From: DATNNN01 sp035601815
Lineage (GTDB): Bacteria > Pseudomonadota > Alphaproteobacteria > Rhizobiales > Xanthobacteraceae
Direction: 5' to 3'
Length of the DNA: 21,169 nt
NCBI GenBank assembly: GCA_035601815.1
Contig: DATNNN010000126.1
Coordinates: forward strand, 1 to 21,169
Shown here: positions 1 to 7,495 of the stretch, piece after piece
Layout of the letters: every line of letters begins with the position of its first letter
Position numbering within the stretch: position 1 is the first letter of the stretch
Position numbers and translations under genes: made by a program
The notes under the pieces: generated by a model
What the model was told of the DNA's origin: nothing
The model's input: only the letters and a program-made list of their open reading frames with translations
Database searches by the model: none

Positions 1-141
1 GTGGAGGCCTCGACCTACAACACCCGGCCCCTCGTGCCGGAGGTTCTCGTGCGCGAGGCGGAGGCGGCGATCGTAAGGCCGCGCCTCGATGCCGACGCGC
101 TGATCGCGCTGGACCGGCTGCCGCCCTGGCTTTCCGCCTGA
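1..141 (+). CDS. lysA: Diaminopimelate decarboxylase, C-terminal end (partial)
   Basis: The frame opening the window encodes 46 residues and a TGA stop. It contains STYNTRPLVPEVLV followed by VRPR and a closing LDRLPPWL-type tail, which is the usual C-terminus of LysA. LysA is the PLP enzyme that decarboxylates meso-diaminopimelate to lysine; the tyrosine in STYNTRP belongs to the cofactor/active-site region of the family. The 5' part lies outside the window, so the start and the catalytic lysine cannot be checked. In Hyphomicrobiales lysA commonly precedes a TIGR02302 gene, as here, which supports the call. Confidence 0.85.
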   Translation: MEASTYNTRPLVPEVLVREAEAAIVRPRLDADALIALDRLPPWLSA

Positions 142-205
142 TTTCGCGGCCTCGCGCCACGGCCAACTCCCGCCCTGCCTTCGACATGATAGAGTGAGAT
201 TCGAT

Positions 206-229
206 CCGCTTCGCGTTGGCGCGAAGCGG
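206..229. repeat. Perfect 10-bp inverted repeat (hairpin) before the TIGR02302 gene
   Basis: CCGCTTCGCG (206-215) and CGCGAAGCGG (220-229) are exact reverse complements around a TTGG loop. No T-run follows on the plus strand, so it is not a standard intrinsic terminator for lysA. It ends 3 nt before the AAGGAG ribosome-binding site (233-238) of the next gene, so it may be a 5'-UTR structure, an mRNA 3'-end stabiliser for lysA, or a copy of a dispersed element. Confidence 0.6.
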
Positions 230-249
230 GCGAAGGAGCGCAATTCCGC

Positions 250-2814
250 GTGGCACCTGCGGGCGAACGGAACGAGCCATCCCGGCGCGCTTTGGACGAC
301 GCGCTTCGCGCGCTCTCGCGCGCCCTCGCACGCGCCCGCCGCGCGCTGATCTGGGAGCGGCTGTGGCCGCCGATCGCGGCCGTCGCGGTCACCCTCGGCT
401 TCTTCCTCGCCGTGTCCTGGGCGGGCCTGTGGCTCGCGCTGCCGCCGCTCGGACGCATCGCCGGATTGCTGGTGTTCGTGGCCTTGCTCGCGACAAGCCT
501 CATCCCGGCGCTGCGCCTGCGCCTGCCGCGCCGGCCCGAGGCGCTCAACCGCGTCGATCATGCGAGCGGCCTTGCGCACCGCCCCGCGACCACGATTTCC
601 GATCGGCTCGCCGCGTCCACCGAGGATCCGGTGATGCAGGCGCTGTGGCGCGCCCACGTGGACCGCGCCGCCGACGCGGCGCGCCGCTTGCGGGCTGGCA
701 TTCCGAGCCCGCGCCTCGCGGCGCGCGATCCTTACGCCGTGCGCGCGCTCGTGCTCGTGGCCGCGGTCGCCACCTTCTTCATGGCCGACGGCGAGCGCGT
801 CAAACGCATCGCCGCCGCCTTCGACTTCAGCGGCGCGGTGACGCCCCGCCTGTACCGCGTCGACGCTTGGGTGACGCCGCCGCCGTACACCGGCCGCGCG
901 CCGATGCTGTTGCCCGGCATCCGCCACGACGCGCCGGCGCCGGGCGAGGTTGCGGCGGTGTCGGTGCCGGCGGGCAGCCACGTGGTGCTGCGCGCCACCG
1001 GCCTGAAGACGCTCGACCTCGCCGCGAGCGGCCTCGTCGAGGAGCCGAACGACAGTCCCACCGGCGTCGCCGACGGCGGCCTGGAGCGGCGCTTCCGCAT
1101 CACGGAAACCGGCTCCCTTTCGATCCGCGGCCTGCCGGCCGGACCCGTCACCTGGGGCTTCCGCGCCGTGCCCGACCGTCCGCCGGTGATCGCGCATCTC
1201 CGCGACCCGCAGGTCGTCGGCCGCGCCGGGCTCTCTCTTGCCTATCGCGTCGAGGACGACTACGGCGTCGCCTCGGCCGACGCCCGCTTCATCCGCGCGC
1301 CGGACATCGCGCGCGCCGGCCGGCCGGCGCCGCGCCAACTCGTCGGCCCGCCCGACTTCGCCCTCCTGCTTCCCCAGGCGCGCACCCGCGCCGGCGCCGC
1401 CGAGACCACCCGCGAACTCGCCGAGCACCCGTGGGCCGGCGCCGTCGTGACGCTGACGCTGCACGCCCGCGATGAGGGCGGCAACGAGGGCGTGAGCGAG
1501 CCGCGCGACATCCAGCTTCCCGAGCGCACCTTCACCAAGCCCATGGCGCGCGCGCTGATCGAGCAGCGCCGCAACCTTGCCTTCGACGCCAACGCCCGCG
1601 ATCAGGTGGCGCTCGCGCTCGACGCGCTGATGATCGCGCCCGAGCGCTTCACGCCGGAGGTCGACATCTACCTCGGCCTGCGCACGGCGTTGACCCGCAC
1701 CAAGCTCGCCCGCTCCGACGACGACCTGCGCGGCGTGGTCGACTATCTGTGGGAGATGGCGGTGCTAATCGAGGACGGCACCATGTCCGACGCCGAACGT
1801 GAGCTCCGCGCGGCCGAGGACGCGCTGCGCCAGGCGCTCGACCGCGGCACCAGCGACGAGGAAATCAAGAAGCTCACCGAGCAGCTTCGCCAGGCCATGG
1901 ACAAATACCTGCAGGCGCTTGCCGAGCAGATGCGCCGCGACGGCAATACCGACGCCCGCCCGCTCGACCGCAACGCCCGCATGGTGCGCCCGCAGGACCT
2001 GAAGAACCTGCTCGACCGCATCGAGAACCTCGCCCGCTCCGGCTCGCGCGAGGCCGCCAAACGCCTGCTCGAGGAGCTGCAGGCCATGCTCGACGGCCTG
2101 TCGCGCGGCAAGATGGCGCGCGGCGACCAGCAGGACAGCGACATGATGAGCCAGCTCGACGAGCTTGGCCGCATGATTCAGGAGCAGCAGCGGCTGCGCG
2201 ACCGCACCTATCGCCAGGGCCGCGAGAGCCAGAGCGAGCGCCGCCAGCGCGGCGCCAATCCCGGCCAGGCCGAACGCGACCGTCAGCGCTTCGGCGAGCT
2301 GCGCGAGGGCCAGGAGAACTTGCGCCAGAAGCTCGAGCGCATGCTCGAAGCCTTGCGCGAGATGCGCCGGCGCGGCGAGCAGCAGGGCGAACAGGGTGAG
2401 CAAGGCCCCGGCCGCGAGGCGGGCGAGGCGCTCGGCCGCGCCGAGCAGGCCATGCGCGACGCCGAGCGTGCGCTCGGCGAAGGCGAAGGCGACAACGCGG
2501 TGGAAGGCCAGGGCCGCGCATTGCAGAACCTGCGCCGCGGCGCTCAGGCGCTCGCCGATTCCATGCAGGGCGGACCCGGCGACGGTCCCGGCGATCCCAA
2601 CGGCCAGCAGCCGCAGGCGGCCGAGCGTACCGATCCGCTCGGGCGCCCGGTGCGCTCGCGCGAGTATGGCGACGATTTCACGGTGAAGGTGCCAGACGAG
2701 ATCGACATGCAGCGCGCCCGCCGCGTGCTCGAGGAGCTGCGCAAGCGCCTCGGCGAGTCCGGGCGTCCGCGCCTCGAGCTCGACTACCTGGAGCGCCTGC
2801 TGCGCGACTTCTGA
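250..2814 (+). CDS. TIGR02302/DUF4175 family membrane protein with long coiled coil
   Basis: A protein of 854 residues, the usual large size of this alphaproteobacterial family of unknown function. Two hydrophobic segments lie near residues 36-58 and 62-82, followed by the family sequence PEALNRVDHASGLAHRPA. The middle region (about 200-420) looks like extracytoplasmic beta domains with PPPYTGR and RVEDDYGV motifs. Residues about 500-780 are highly charged, glutamine/arginine-rich and predicted helical, with short QGEQGEQG repeats; the C-terminus (VPDEIDMQRARRVLEELRKRL...) is conserved in the family. Translation starts at GTG 250, preceded by AAGGAG at 233-238. It ends 4 nt from the convergent zinc-ribbon gene. 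The topology suggests an envelope-associated role, but no activity is known to me. Confidence 0.88.
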   Translation: MAPAGERNEPSRRALDDALRALSRALARARRALIWERLWPPIAAVAVTLGFFLAVSWAGLWLALPPLGRIAGLLVFVALLATSLIPALRLRLPRRPEALNRVDHASGLAHRPATTISDRLAASTEDPVMQALWRAHVDRAADAARRLRAGIPSPRLAARDPYAVRALVLVAAVATFFMADGERVKRIAAAFDFSGAVTPRLYRVDAWVTPPPYTGRAPMLLPGIRHDAPAPGEVAAVSVPAGSHVVLRATGLKTLDLAASGLVEEPNDSPTGVADGGLERRFRITETGSLSIRGLPAGPVTWGFRAVPDRPPVIAHLRDPQVVGRAGLSLAYRVEDDYGVASADARFIRAPDIARAGRPAPRQLVGPPDFALLLPQARTRAGAAETTRELAEHPWAGAVVTLTLHARDEGGNEGVSEPRDIQLPERTFTKPMARALIEQRRNLAFDANARDQVALALDALMIAPERFTPEVDIYLGLRTALTRTKLARSDDDLRGVVDYLWEMAVLIEDGTMSDAERELRAAEDALRQALDRGTSDEEIKKLTEQLRQAMDKYLQALAEQMRRDGNTDARPLDRNARMVRPQDLKNLLDRIENLARSGSREAAKRLLEELQAMLDGLSRGKMARGDQQDSDMMSQLDELGRMIQEQQRLRDRTYRQGRESQSERRQRGANPGQAERDRQRFGELREGQENLRQKLERMLEALREMRRRGEQQGEQGEQGPGREAGEALGRAEQAMRDAERALGEGEGDNAVEGQGRALQNLRRGAQALADSMQGGPGDGPGDPNGQQPQAAERTDPLGRPVRSREYGDDFTVKVPDEIDMQRARRVLEELRKRLGESGRPRLELDYLERLLRDF

Positions 2815-2818
2815 TTTT

Positions 2819-3733
2819 TCAGCGAATACTGCCGGTGGCGTCGCCGCGCGTGATGAAGCGCACGAACACCTGTTGCGCTTCCGGCGGCGGCGCGGCGAGC
2901 CGGCTCTTGAACGGCATCTGCTCGCCTTCCTTGAGGCTCGCGCGCGGCAGCTGGCTGGTCCAGGCGTAGATCTCGCGTCCCTCCTTGCCGAGCACCGCGA
3001 GCCTGAGCTTGGGAATTTCCATGGTCTGCGACGTGACGTTGGCGATCTCGCCCTCGACCACGAGCACCGGGATGCCGTCCTGGCTTGCTTGCGCCGTGCG
3101 CACCGAGCGGAACTCTAGCCCGCGCAGGTTCACGGCGAGGCCGACCGCGGCGTAGAAGCCGGCGAGATCGGGCATCGCGCGCACCAGCGTCGTGCGCGCC
3201 ACGAAGCCGCAGAAGACGACGAGGGCGAGAACGCCGGTCGCAGCCGACAGAGCGAACAGGTGGTCGCGCGGCCGCTTCGGCTTGGCCGGACGCCGCGAGA
3301 CGCGCGGCCGCGCCGCCTCGATGGGCTCCGCCCCTGCCGGTTCCTCATCGGTGATGAACGCCTCGCTGTCGACGATGATGTCCGCTTCCTTCTCGGCGAC
3401 GATGATCGCGGTCTCGTCGGGAATGATCGAGGGCGCCTCGATCGCCGGCGCTACGCCGGCGAGCGCCTTGATGATGGGCTCGTCATCGAAGTCGAATTCG
3501 ACGGGCGGCACGACGATTTCCGTCGCCGCCGACGAAGCCTTGATCGCCCGCGCTTCGAGGATTTTCGTCACCGACGGCGTTTCCTCGATCTCGGCCTCGG
3601 GCCGCGGCGGGACGGCGAACCAGATCACCTCGCAGCGGGCGCAACGCACCTCGCGGCCCGCGCCGAGAGCATCGGGCGGAACGCGGAAAGCCGTGGCGCA
3701 GCAAGGGCAGGAAAGATGCATGGTGGAAATCAT
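2819..3733 (-). CDS. MJ0042-type zinc-ribbon / DUF3426 membrane protein
   Basis: A protein of 304 residues with three parts. The N-terminus has two CxxC pairs (C9/C12 and C31/C34) forming an MJ0042 zinc ribbon. Residues 45-150 are an acidic, low-complexity linker rich in E, D and I, ending in a basic RRPAKPKRPR stretch. One transmembrane helix lies at about 159-181. The C-terminal DUF3426 domain (about 200-300, with VVEGEIANVTSQ and PFKSRL) would be on the far side of the membrane. ATG 3733 has GGGG upstream at good spacing; an in-frame ATG at 3721 is also possible. The gene is divergent from ftsE. Its function is unknown; a membrane sensor or assembly role is inference. Confidence 0.85.
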   Translation of the reverse strand: MISTMHLSCPCCATAFRVPPDALGAGREVRCARCEVIWFAVPPRPEAEIEETPSVTKILEARAIKASSAATEIVVPPVEFDFDDEPIIKALAGVAPAIEAPSIIPDETAIIVAEKEADIIVDSEAFITDEEPAGAEPIEAARPRVSRRPAKPKRPRDHLFALSAATGVLALVVFCGFVARTTLVRAMPDLAGFYAAVGLAVNLRGLEFRSVRTAQASQDGIPVLVVEGEIANVTSQTMEIPKLRLAVLGKEGREIYAWTSQLPRASLKEGEQMPFKSRLAAPPPEAQQVFVRFITRGDATGSIR

Positions 3734-3874
3734 GATTCGCCCCGATTCTGGCGTGCCGGACGTTAACGGATCGGAAACCGTGAATGCCCTTGTCTGGTAA
3801 CGGCCCAGGCATGGCACCGCCTGGGTTCGCTCTCCGGCCGCCTCCGCCGGGAGAGGCGCCTGGGAGAACCCCCG

Positions 3875-4531
3875 TTGGTCCGCTTGGAAAAGGTCGATCT
3901 GCATTACCGCGGCGCTGCGGTGCTCAAGGACGTGAGCTTCAGCGTCGCGCCCGGATCGTTCCAGTTCCTCACCGGGCCATCCGGCGCCGGCAAGACCAGC
4001 CTGTTGCGCCTGCTCTCTCTCTCGCTGCGGCCGTCGCGCGGCCTGCTGGCGCTGTTCGGCCGCGACGTGTCGCGCCTCGGCAGCGAGGAGATCGCGGTGC
4101 TGCGGCGTCGCATCGGCATGGTGTTCCAGGATTTCCGTCTGCTCGATCATCTCACCACCTACGAGAACGTGGCGCTGCCGCTGCGCGTCATGGGCCGCGA
4201 GGAACCGAGCTATCGCGCCGTGGTGATCGAGCTCCTGCGCTGGGTCGGCCTCGGCGACCGCATGCACGTCTTGCCGCCCGAGCTTTCCGACGGCGAAAAG
4301 CAGCGCGCGGCGATAGCCCGCGCCATCATGGTGCGGCCGGAACTCCTGCTCGCCGACGGACCGACGCGCAACGTCGACCCCTCGCTCGCGCAGCGCATGC
4401 TGCGGCTGTTCGTCGAGCTGCATCGCTCGGGCACCGCCGTGATCATCGCCACCAACGACATCGCGCTGATGGATCAATACGACGCGCGCCGCCTCGTGCT
4501 CAGCGAGGGCCAGCTCTATCTCGACGAATGA
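3875..4531 (+). CDS. ftsE: Cell-division ABC protein FtsE with degenerate ATPase motifs
   Basis: A protein of 218 residues, normal FtsE length. FtsE is the cytoplasmic ATPase partner of FtsX and links the division ring to peptidoglycan hydrolysis. Walker A is intact (GPSGAGKT, 34-41), as are the Q-loop (Q85) and the family stretch FQDFRLLDHLTTYENVALP. Four conserved catalytic-site positions deviate: the signature reads LSDGEKQ (D139 for G), Walker B is followed by G162 instead of the catalytic E (LLLADGPTRNVD), R165 replaces the D-loop-side glycine, and N194 replaces the switch histidine (IIATND). The frame is otherwise intact, so this is not an obvious pseudogene. It starts at TTG 3875 after GGGAGAA at 3862-3868. 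The stop is 10 nt before ftsX. ATP binding is likely; normal hydrolysis is doubtful. Confidence 0.93.
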   Translation: MVRLEKVDLHYRGAAVLKDVSFSVAPGSFQFLTGPSGAGKTSLLRLLSLSLRPSRGLLALFGRDVSRLGSEEIAVLRRRIGMVFQDFRLLDHLTTYENVALPLRVMGREEPSYRAVVIELLRWVGLGDRMHVLPPELSDGEKQRAAIARAIMVRPELLLADGPTRNVDPSLAQRMLRLFVELHRSGTAVIIATNDIALMDQYDARRLVLSEGQLYLDE

Positions 4532-4541
4532 CGGAGACGGC

Positions 4542-5477
4542 ATGAACGCCCGGGTGACCATCGATGCGCAATTCCAGACGGAAGCCGCGCAATTGCGCCC
4601 GACCGCGCCCATCGTGCCGAACGGCACCGCGGCGAGCCGTGCACTGATGGGCGTAATCGCCGTCATGACGTTCGTCGCCGCACTCGCCATCGGCGCCGTG
4701 CACCTGGTGCAAGGCGCGGCAGCCCAGTGGCGCACCGACGTCGGCCGCGAGATCACGCTGGAGGTGCGTCCGACGGACGGCCGCAACATCGAGGCCGACG
4801 TCGCCAAGGCCATGCAGATCGCCGGGCAATCGCGCGGCGTCGCCTCGGCCCAGGTCTACGGCAAGGACGAGATGGCGAAGCTCATCTCGCCGTGGCTCGG
4901 CACCGGCGTCGATCCGTCGAACCTGCCGCTGCCGCGGCTGATCGTGGTGCGTCTCGACGGCAGCGAGGCGAACCTCGCCGCGCTGCGCACAGCACTTGCC
5001 AAGGACGTGCCGACCGCGAGCCTCGACGAGGGCAGCCACTGGTCGGCGGAGCTGTCCACCGCCGCCGACACGGTGCTGATGGCAGGCACCGCGCTGCTCG
5101 TGCTCGTGCTCTTGGCGACGATCCTCTCGGTCACGGTGGCGACGCGCGGCGCCGTCGCCGCCAACCGTCCGGTGGTGGAGCTCCTGCACGCGGTCGGCGC
5201 CCGCGACCAGTTCGTCGCCGGCGAGTTTCAGCGCCATTTCCTCACCCTCGGCGCCCACGGCGGGCTGATCGGCGGCGGCGCGGCGGCCCTGCTCTTCGCC
5301 GCGGCCGGGCTCGCCGCCGCGCTGTTGTCGGGGCCCGCCGGGGGCGTGCTCGCCGGCTCCATCATCCTCGATAGTCGCGGTTATGCGGGCATTTTCGGGG
5401 TCGCGCTGACGGTAATCGCCGTTACCGCGCTTGCCTCGCGCCTTACCGTCCGACACACCCTCAAAAGCATCCACTGA
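4542..5477 (+). CDS. ftsX: Cell-division permease-like protein FtsX
   Basis: A protein of 311 residues with FtsX topology: a cytoplasmic N-terminus, TM1 at about 34-57, a periplasmic domain (about 60-175), then three hydrophobic segments at about 178-200, 238-263 and 275-300. Motifs include PTDGRNIEADV and ATRGAVAANRPVVELLHAVGARDQFVAGEFQRHF, the characteristic FtsX cytoplasmic loop. In characterised bacteria FtsX relays FtsE ATPase state to periplasmic murein hydrolases or their activators. The ATG at 4542 follows CGGAG (4532-4536), 10 nt after ftsE, so the two genes are co-transcribed. Unlike FtsE, nothing looks degenerate, so the pair appears maintained as a complex. Confidence 0.92.
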   Translation: MNARVTIDAQFQTEAAQLRPTAPIVPNGTAASRALMGVIAVMTFVAALAIGAVHLVQGAAAQWRTDVGREITLEVRPTDGRNIEADVAKAMQIAGQSRGVASAQVYGKDEMAKLISPWLGTGVDPSNLPLPRLIVVRLDGSEANLAALRTALAKDVPTASLDEGSHWSAELSTAADTVLMAGTALLVLVLLATILSVTVATRGAVAANRPVVELLHAVGARDQFVAGEFQRHFLTLGAHGGLIGGGAAALLFAAAGLAAALLSGPAGGVLAGSIILDSRGYAGIFGVALTVIAVTALASRLTVRHTLKSIH

Positions 5478-5542
5478 GTCGGCGCCACGGCCGGGCGGTC
5501 GCGCCGGGGCCGCAATTGGCGATACGATCCGGCCGGGACACC

Positions 5543-6214
5543 ATGGCCAGCGCACAAACCCGACGCGAGGATACGCGGCCGGCGGCTCGATCGCTGCGGC
5601 CCGCCCGCGTCCTCGTCGCGGCGCTTCTGTTGGCGCTCGCCGCCTTCGCCGCCGGTTTCCTGTGGTTCGCGAGCGCGATCGCCCGATCGGAGCCGATGCT
5701 CACCGCCAACGCCGACGGCATCGTGGTGCTGACCGGCAGCCCATTGCGCATCGACGACGCCATCGAGCTCCTCGCCGCCGGGCGCAGCCAGCGCCTCCTC
5801 ATCTCCGGCGTGCATCCCTCGACCAGTACCGCCGAGCTTGCCCGCGGCCGTCCCGAATATCTGAAGTGGTTTGCCTGCTGCGTCGATCTCGGCCACGAGG
5901 CGGTGAACACCCGCGGCAACGCCGCCGAGACCGCGCGCTGGGCGAAGAAGCGCGGCATGCGTTCGCTGATCGTCGTCACTTCCGCCTGGCACATGCCGCG
6001 CGCGCTCTTGGAGTTGAAGCGCGAGCTTGCCGACGTCGAGCTCGTTCCCTATCCGGTGGTCACCGACCGTATGCGCGAAGAGCCGTGGTGGTCGAGCGTG
6101 CAGACGACGCGGCTCCTGTTTCTCGAATATGTGAAGTACCTCGCGTCGCAGGTCGGCTTGCGGCCCATCACCGCCCGGATAGATCCCGGCGGCGAATCCC
6201 GCGGCCAGTCGTAG
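5543..6214 (+). CDS. YdcF family (DUF218) membrane-anchored protein
   Basis: About 223 residues from ATG 5543; an in-frame TTG at 5516 adds nine residues and cannot be excluded, since neither start has a strong ribosome-binding site. A single N-terminal transmembrane helix (roughly 21-42) is followed by the DUF218 domain: ADGIVVLTGSPLRIDDAIELL, LLISGVHPST, a central NTRGNAAETARWAK motif and VVTSAWHMPRA. DUF218 proteins such as SanA/ElyC relatives act in the cell envelope, and some affect enterobacterial common antigen or peptidoglycan. The exact substrate here is unknown. It lies between ftsX (65 nt away) and an acyltransferase gene (8 nt away), in what looks like an envelope operon. Confidence 0.85.
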   Translation: MASAQTRREDTRPAARSLRPARVLVAALLLALAAFAAGFLWFASAIARSEPMLTANADGIVVLTGSPLRIDDAIELLAAGRSQRLLISGVHPSTSTAELARGRPEYLKWFACCVDLGHEAVNTRGNAAETARWAKKRGMRSLIVVTSAWHMPRALLELKRELADVELVPYPVVTDRMREEPWWSSVQTTRLLFLEYVKYLASQVGLRPITARIDPGGESRGQS

Positions 6215-6222
6215 CGCGCCAA

Positions 6223-6981
6223 ATGGTTCCCCGCGCACTCGTCTTCAACGTCGCGTTCTACCTGAACACGATCGTGCAGGTGCTGTTGTGGAGTCCGGTG
6301 CTGCTCTTGCCGCGCCGGTTCATCTGGAAGCCGGTGCATAGCTGGGCGACGGTCACCCATTGGCTCTTGCGCACGATCTGCGGCACGCGCGTCGAGATTC
6401 GCCATCCCGAGCGCATCCCCACCGGGCCCGCCATCGTCGCTCCCAAGCATCAATCCACGTGGGAGACCTATACGCTCGCCGATCTCCTGAACGATCCAGT
6501 GTTCGTTTTCAAACGGGAGCTCGTGTGGATCCCGATCTTCGGCTGGTACGTGGCGAAGGCCCGCATGATCCCCGTGCAGCGCGGCGCGCGCGCGATCGCG
6601 CTTGCGTCTGTGACCATACGCGCGCACGAGGAAATTCGCGCGGACGACGGGAGACAAATCATCATGTTCCCGGAAGGAACGCGCCGTGCGGTGGGCGCCG
6701 AGCCCGCCTACAAGTACGGCGTCGTGCATCTCTACGAAGAGCTCGGCGTGCCGTGTGTCCCGGTGGCGCTCAACGCCGGCGTCTACTGGCCGCGGCGCTC
6801 GCTCCGCATCCGGCCGGGAAAGATCATCATGGAGTTCCTCGAGCCGATTCCGCCCGGCCTCGACAAGGACGTGTTCACGAAGCGGCTGCAGACATCGATC
6901 GAGACCGCCACCGCCCGGCTTGTCGCCGAGGCAAATGCCGCGCTTGGCGAGAAGCCAGCGCCGGCGCCGAAGGCGCCCTGA
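6223..6981 (+). CDS. plsC: 1-acyl-sn-glycerol-3-phosphate acyltransferase (PlsC-type)
   Basis: A protein of 252 residues from ATG 6223. The LPLAT/PlsC fold is shown by KHQSTWE (H76-X4-E81, the catalytic HX4D/E motif with glutamate at the acidic position), the substrate-binding FPEGTR (149-154) and VPVALNAGVYW. A hydrophobic N-terminus (about 8-30) anchors it to the inner membrane. The expected reaction is acylation of lysophosphatidic acid to phosphatidic acid in phospholipid synthesis, although related enzymes act on other lyso-lipids, so the exact substrate is inferred. It starts 8 nt after the YdcF gene stop and is the last gene of the ftsE-ftsX-ydcF-plsC run. A proline/alanine-rich tail (APAPKAP) ends the protein. 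Confidence 0.88.
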   Translation: MVPRALVFNVAFYLNTIVQVLLWSPVLLLPRRFIWKPVHSWATVTHWLLRTICGTRVEIRHPERIPTGPAIVAPKHQSTWETYTLADLLNDPVFVFKRELVWIPIFGWYVAKARMIPVQRGARAIALASVTIRAHEEIRADDGRQIIMFPEGTRRAVGAEPAYKYGVVHLYEELGVPCVPVALNAGVYWPRRSLRIRPGKIIMEFLEPIPPGLDKDVFTKRLQTSIETATARLVAEANAALGEKPAPAPKAP

Positions 6982-7007
6982 GATCAAATATTTTCCATCG
7001 ATATTGC

Positions 7008-7036
7008 TTGACTTTACGCCCGTTTGTTCTAGTTTT
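7008..7036 (+). promoter_or_regulatory. Putative promoter of the LexA-box gene
   Basis: TTGACT at 7008-7013 matches the -35 consensus at five of six positions. A weak -10 (TAGTTT, 7030-7035) lies 16 nt downstream inside the LexA box. The surrounding 60 bases are distinctly AT-richer than the genes. The predicted transcription start (about 7042) falls at the ATG, so the message may be leaderless. Confidence 0.5.
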
Positions 7037-7040
7037 GTTC
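7026..7040 (+). promoter_or_regulatory. LexA (SOS) box, GTTC-N7-GTTC
   Basis: GTTC (7026-7029), seven bases TAGTTTT, and GTTC (7037-7040) exactly match the direct-repeat LexA operator established for Alphaproteobacteria. It overlaps the putative -10 element and ends 2 nt before the ATG at 7043, an ideal position for repression. The flanking T-rich bases also resemble known alphaproteobacterial SOS boxes. Confidence 0.8.
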
Positions 7041-7042
7041 TT

Positions 7043-7495
7043 ATGCAGGATATCCTGATTCGGCCGCTTGCCGGCGACGCCGGCCCGCTCGCGGCACCCA
7101 AAAATTCGGCGCTCTCGAGCCGCTTTCATTTCTGGCGCGGCGCTTCCGGCCGTCGCTACGTCTGCAGCGTATTCCCGCCGGAACGGCTGCCGGCCTACGA
7201 GCGCGCCATCGCGCTGTTCGTGCGCAAGGGCGACCGACAGGTCGTGGGCGTCGCCGCGGGCCTCGCCGACAGGAGCGCGCTCGCCGAGGCCGACGAGGTG
7301 CACGTGCATCTGGCGAAGGACGGCGCCGCGCTCGCCGCCGCGTTCCGCGACCTCTCGGCGCTGATCGCGCCGTCGAAGGCGGCGCCCATGCGTGTCGCCC
7401 GCGTCCTGCCGTTTCAGAGCCGCGCGGCGAGCCACTCCAGCGTCTCGTCGCGGATGCCGAGCGCTTCCAGCTCCTTCACCGTCGCCAGCACGTAG
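7043..7495 (+). CDS. Uncharacterised protein, likely SOS-regulated
   Basis: A protein of 150 residues that I cannot assign to a characterised family. Residues 26-50 (SRFHFWRGASGRRYVCSVF) look like a conserved core, and residues 84-110 (ADEVHVHLAKDGAALAAAFRDLSALI) like a strand followed by a helix. There is no signal peptide or membrane segment. The LexA box immediately upstream implies induction by DNA damage. No Shine-Dalgarno sequence fits between promoter and ATG, which suggests leaderless translation. Residues 124-150 are serine-rich and lie antisense to the last codons of the convergent ChaC gene, so this tail may be a run-through extension rather than a domain. The role is unknown; a damage-response function is inferred only from the operator. 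Confidence 0.68.
   Translation: MQDILIRPLAGDAGPLAAPKNSALSSRFHFWRGASGRRYVCSVFPPERLPAYERAIALFVRKGDRQVVGVAAGLADRSALAEADEVHVHLAKDGAALAAAFRDLSALIAPSKAAPMRVARVLPFQSRAASHSSVSSRMPSASSSFTVAST

Noticed and set aside
216..1475. 419-codon plus-strand frame overlapping the 5' part of the TIGR02302 gene
   Set aside because: Extremely arginine-rich translation in an alternative frame of a recognisable family protein.
3734..4813. Extension of the zinc-ribbon reading frame upstream through ftsE and ftsX
   Set aside because: The frame stays open only as antisense of ftsEX; the zinc-ribbon domain starts a few residues after ATG 3733, which has a ribosome-binding site.
7414..7495. Treating the LexA-box gene as spurious because it overlaps chaC
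   Set aside because: The first 120 codons do not overlap any gene and have a dedicated promoter and operator; only the tail overlaps, so the gene is kept.
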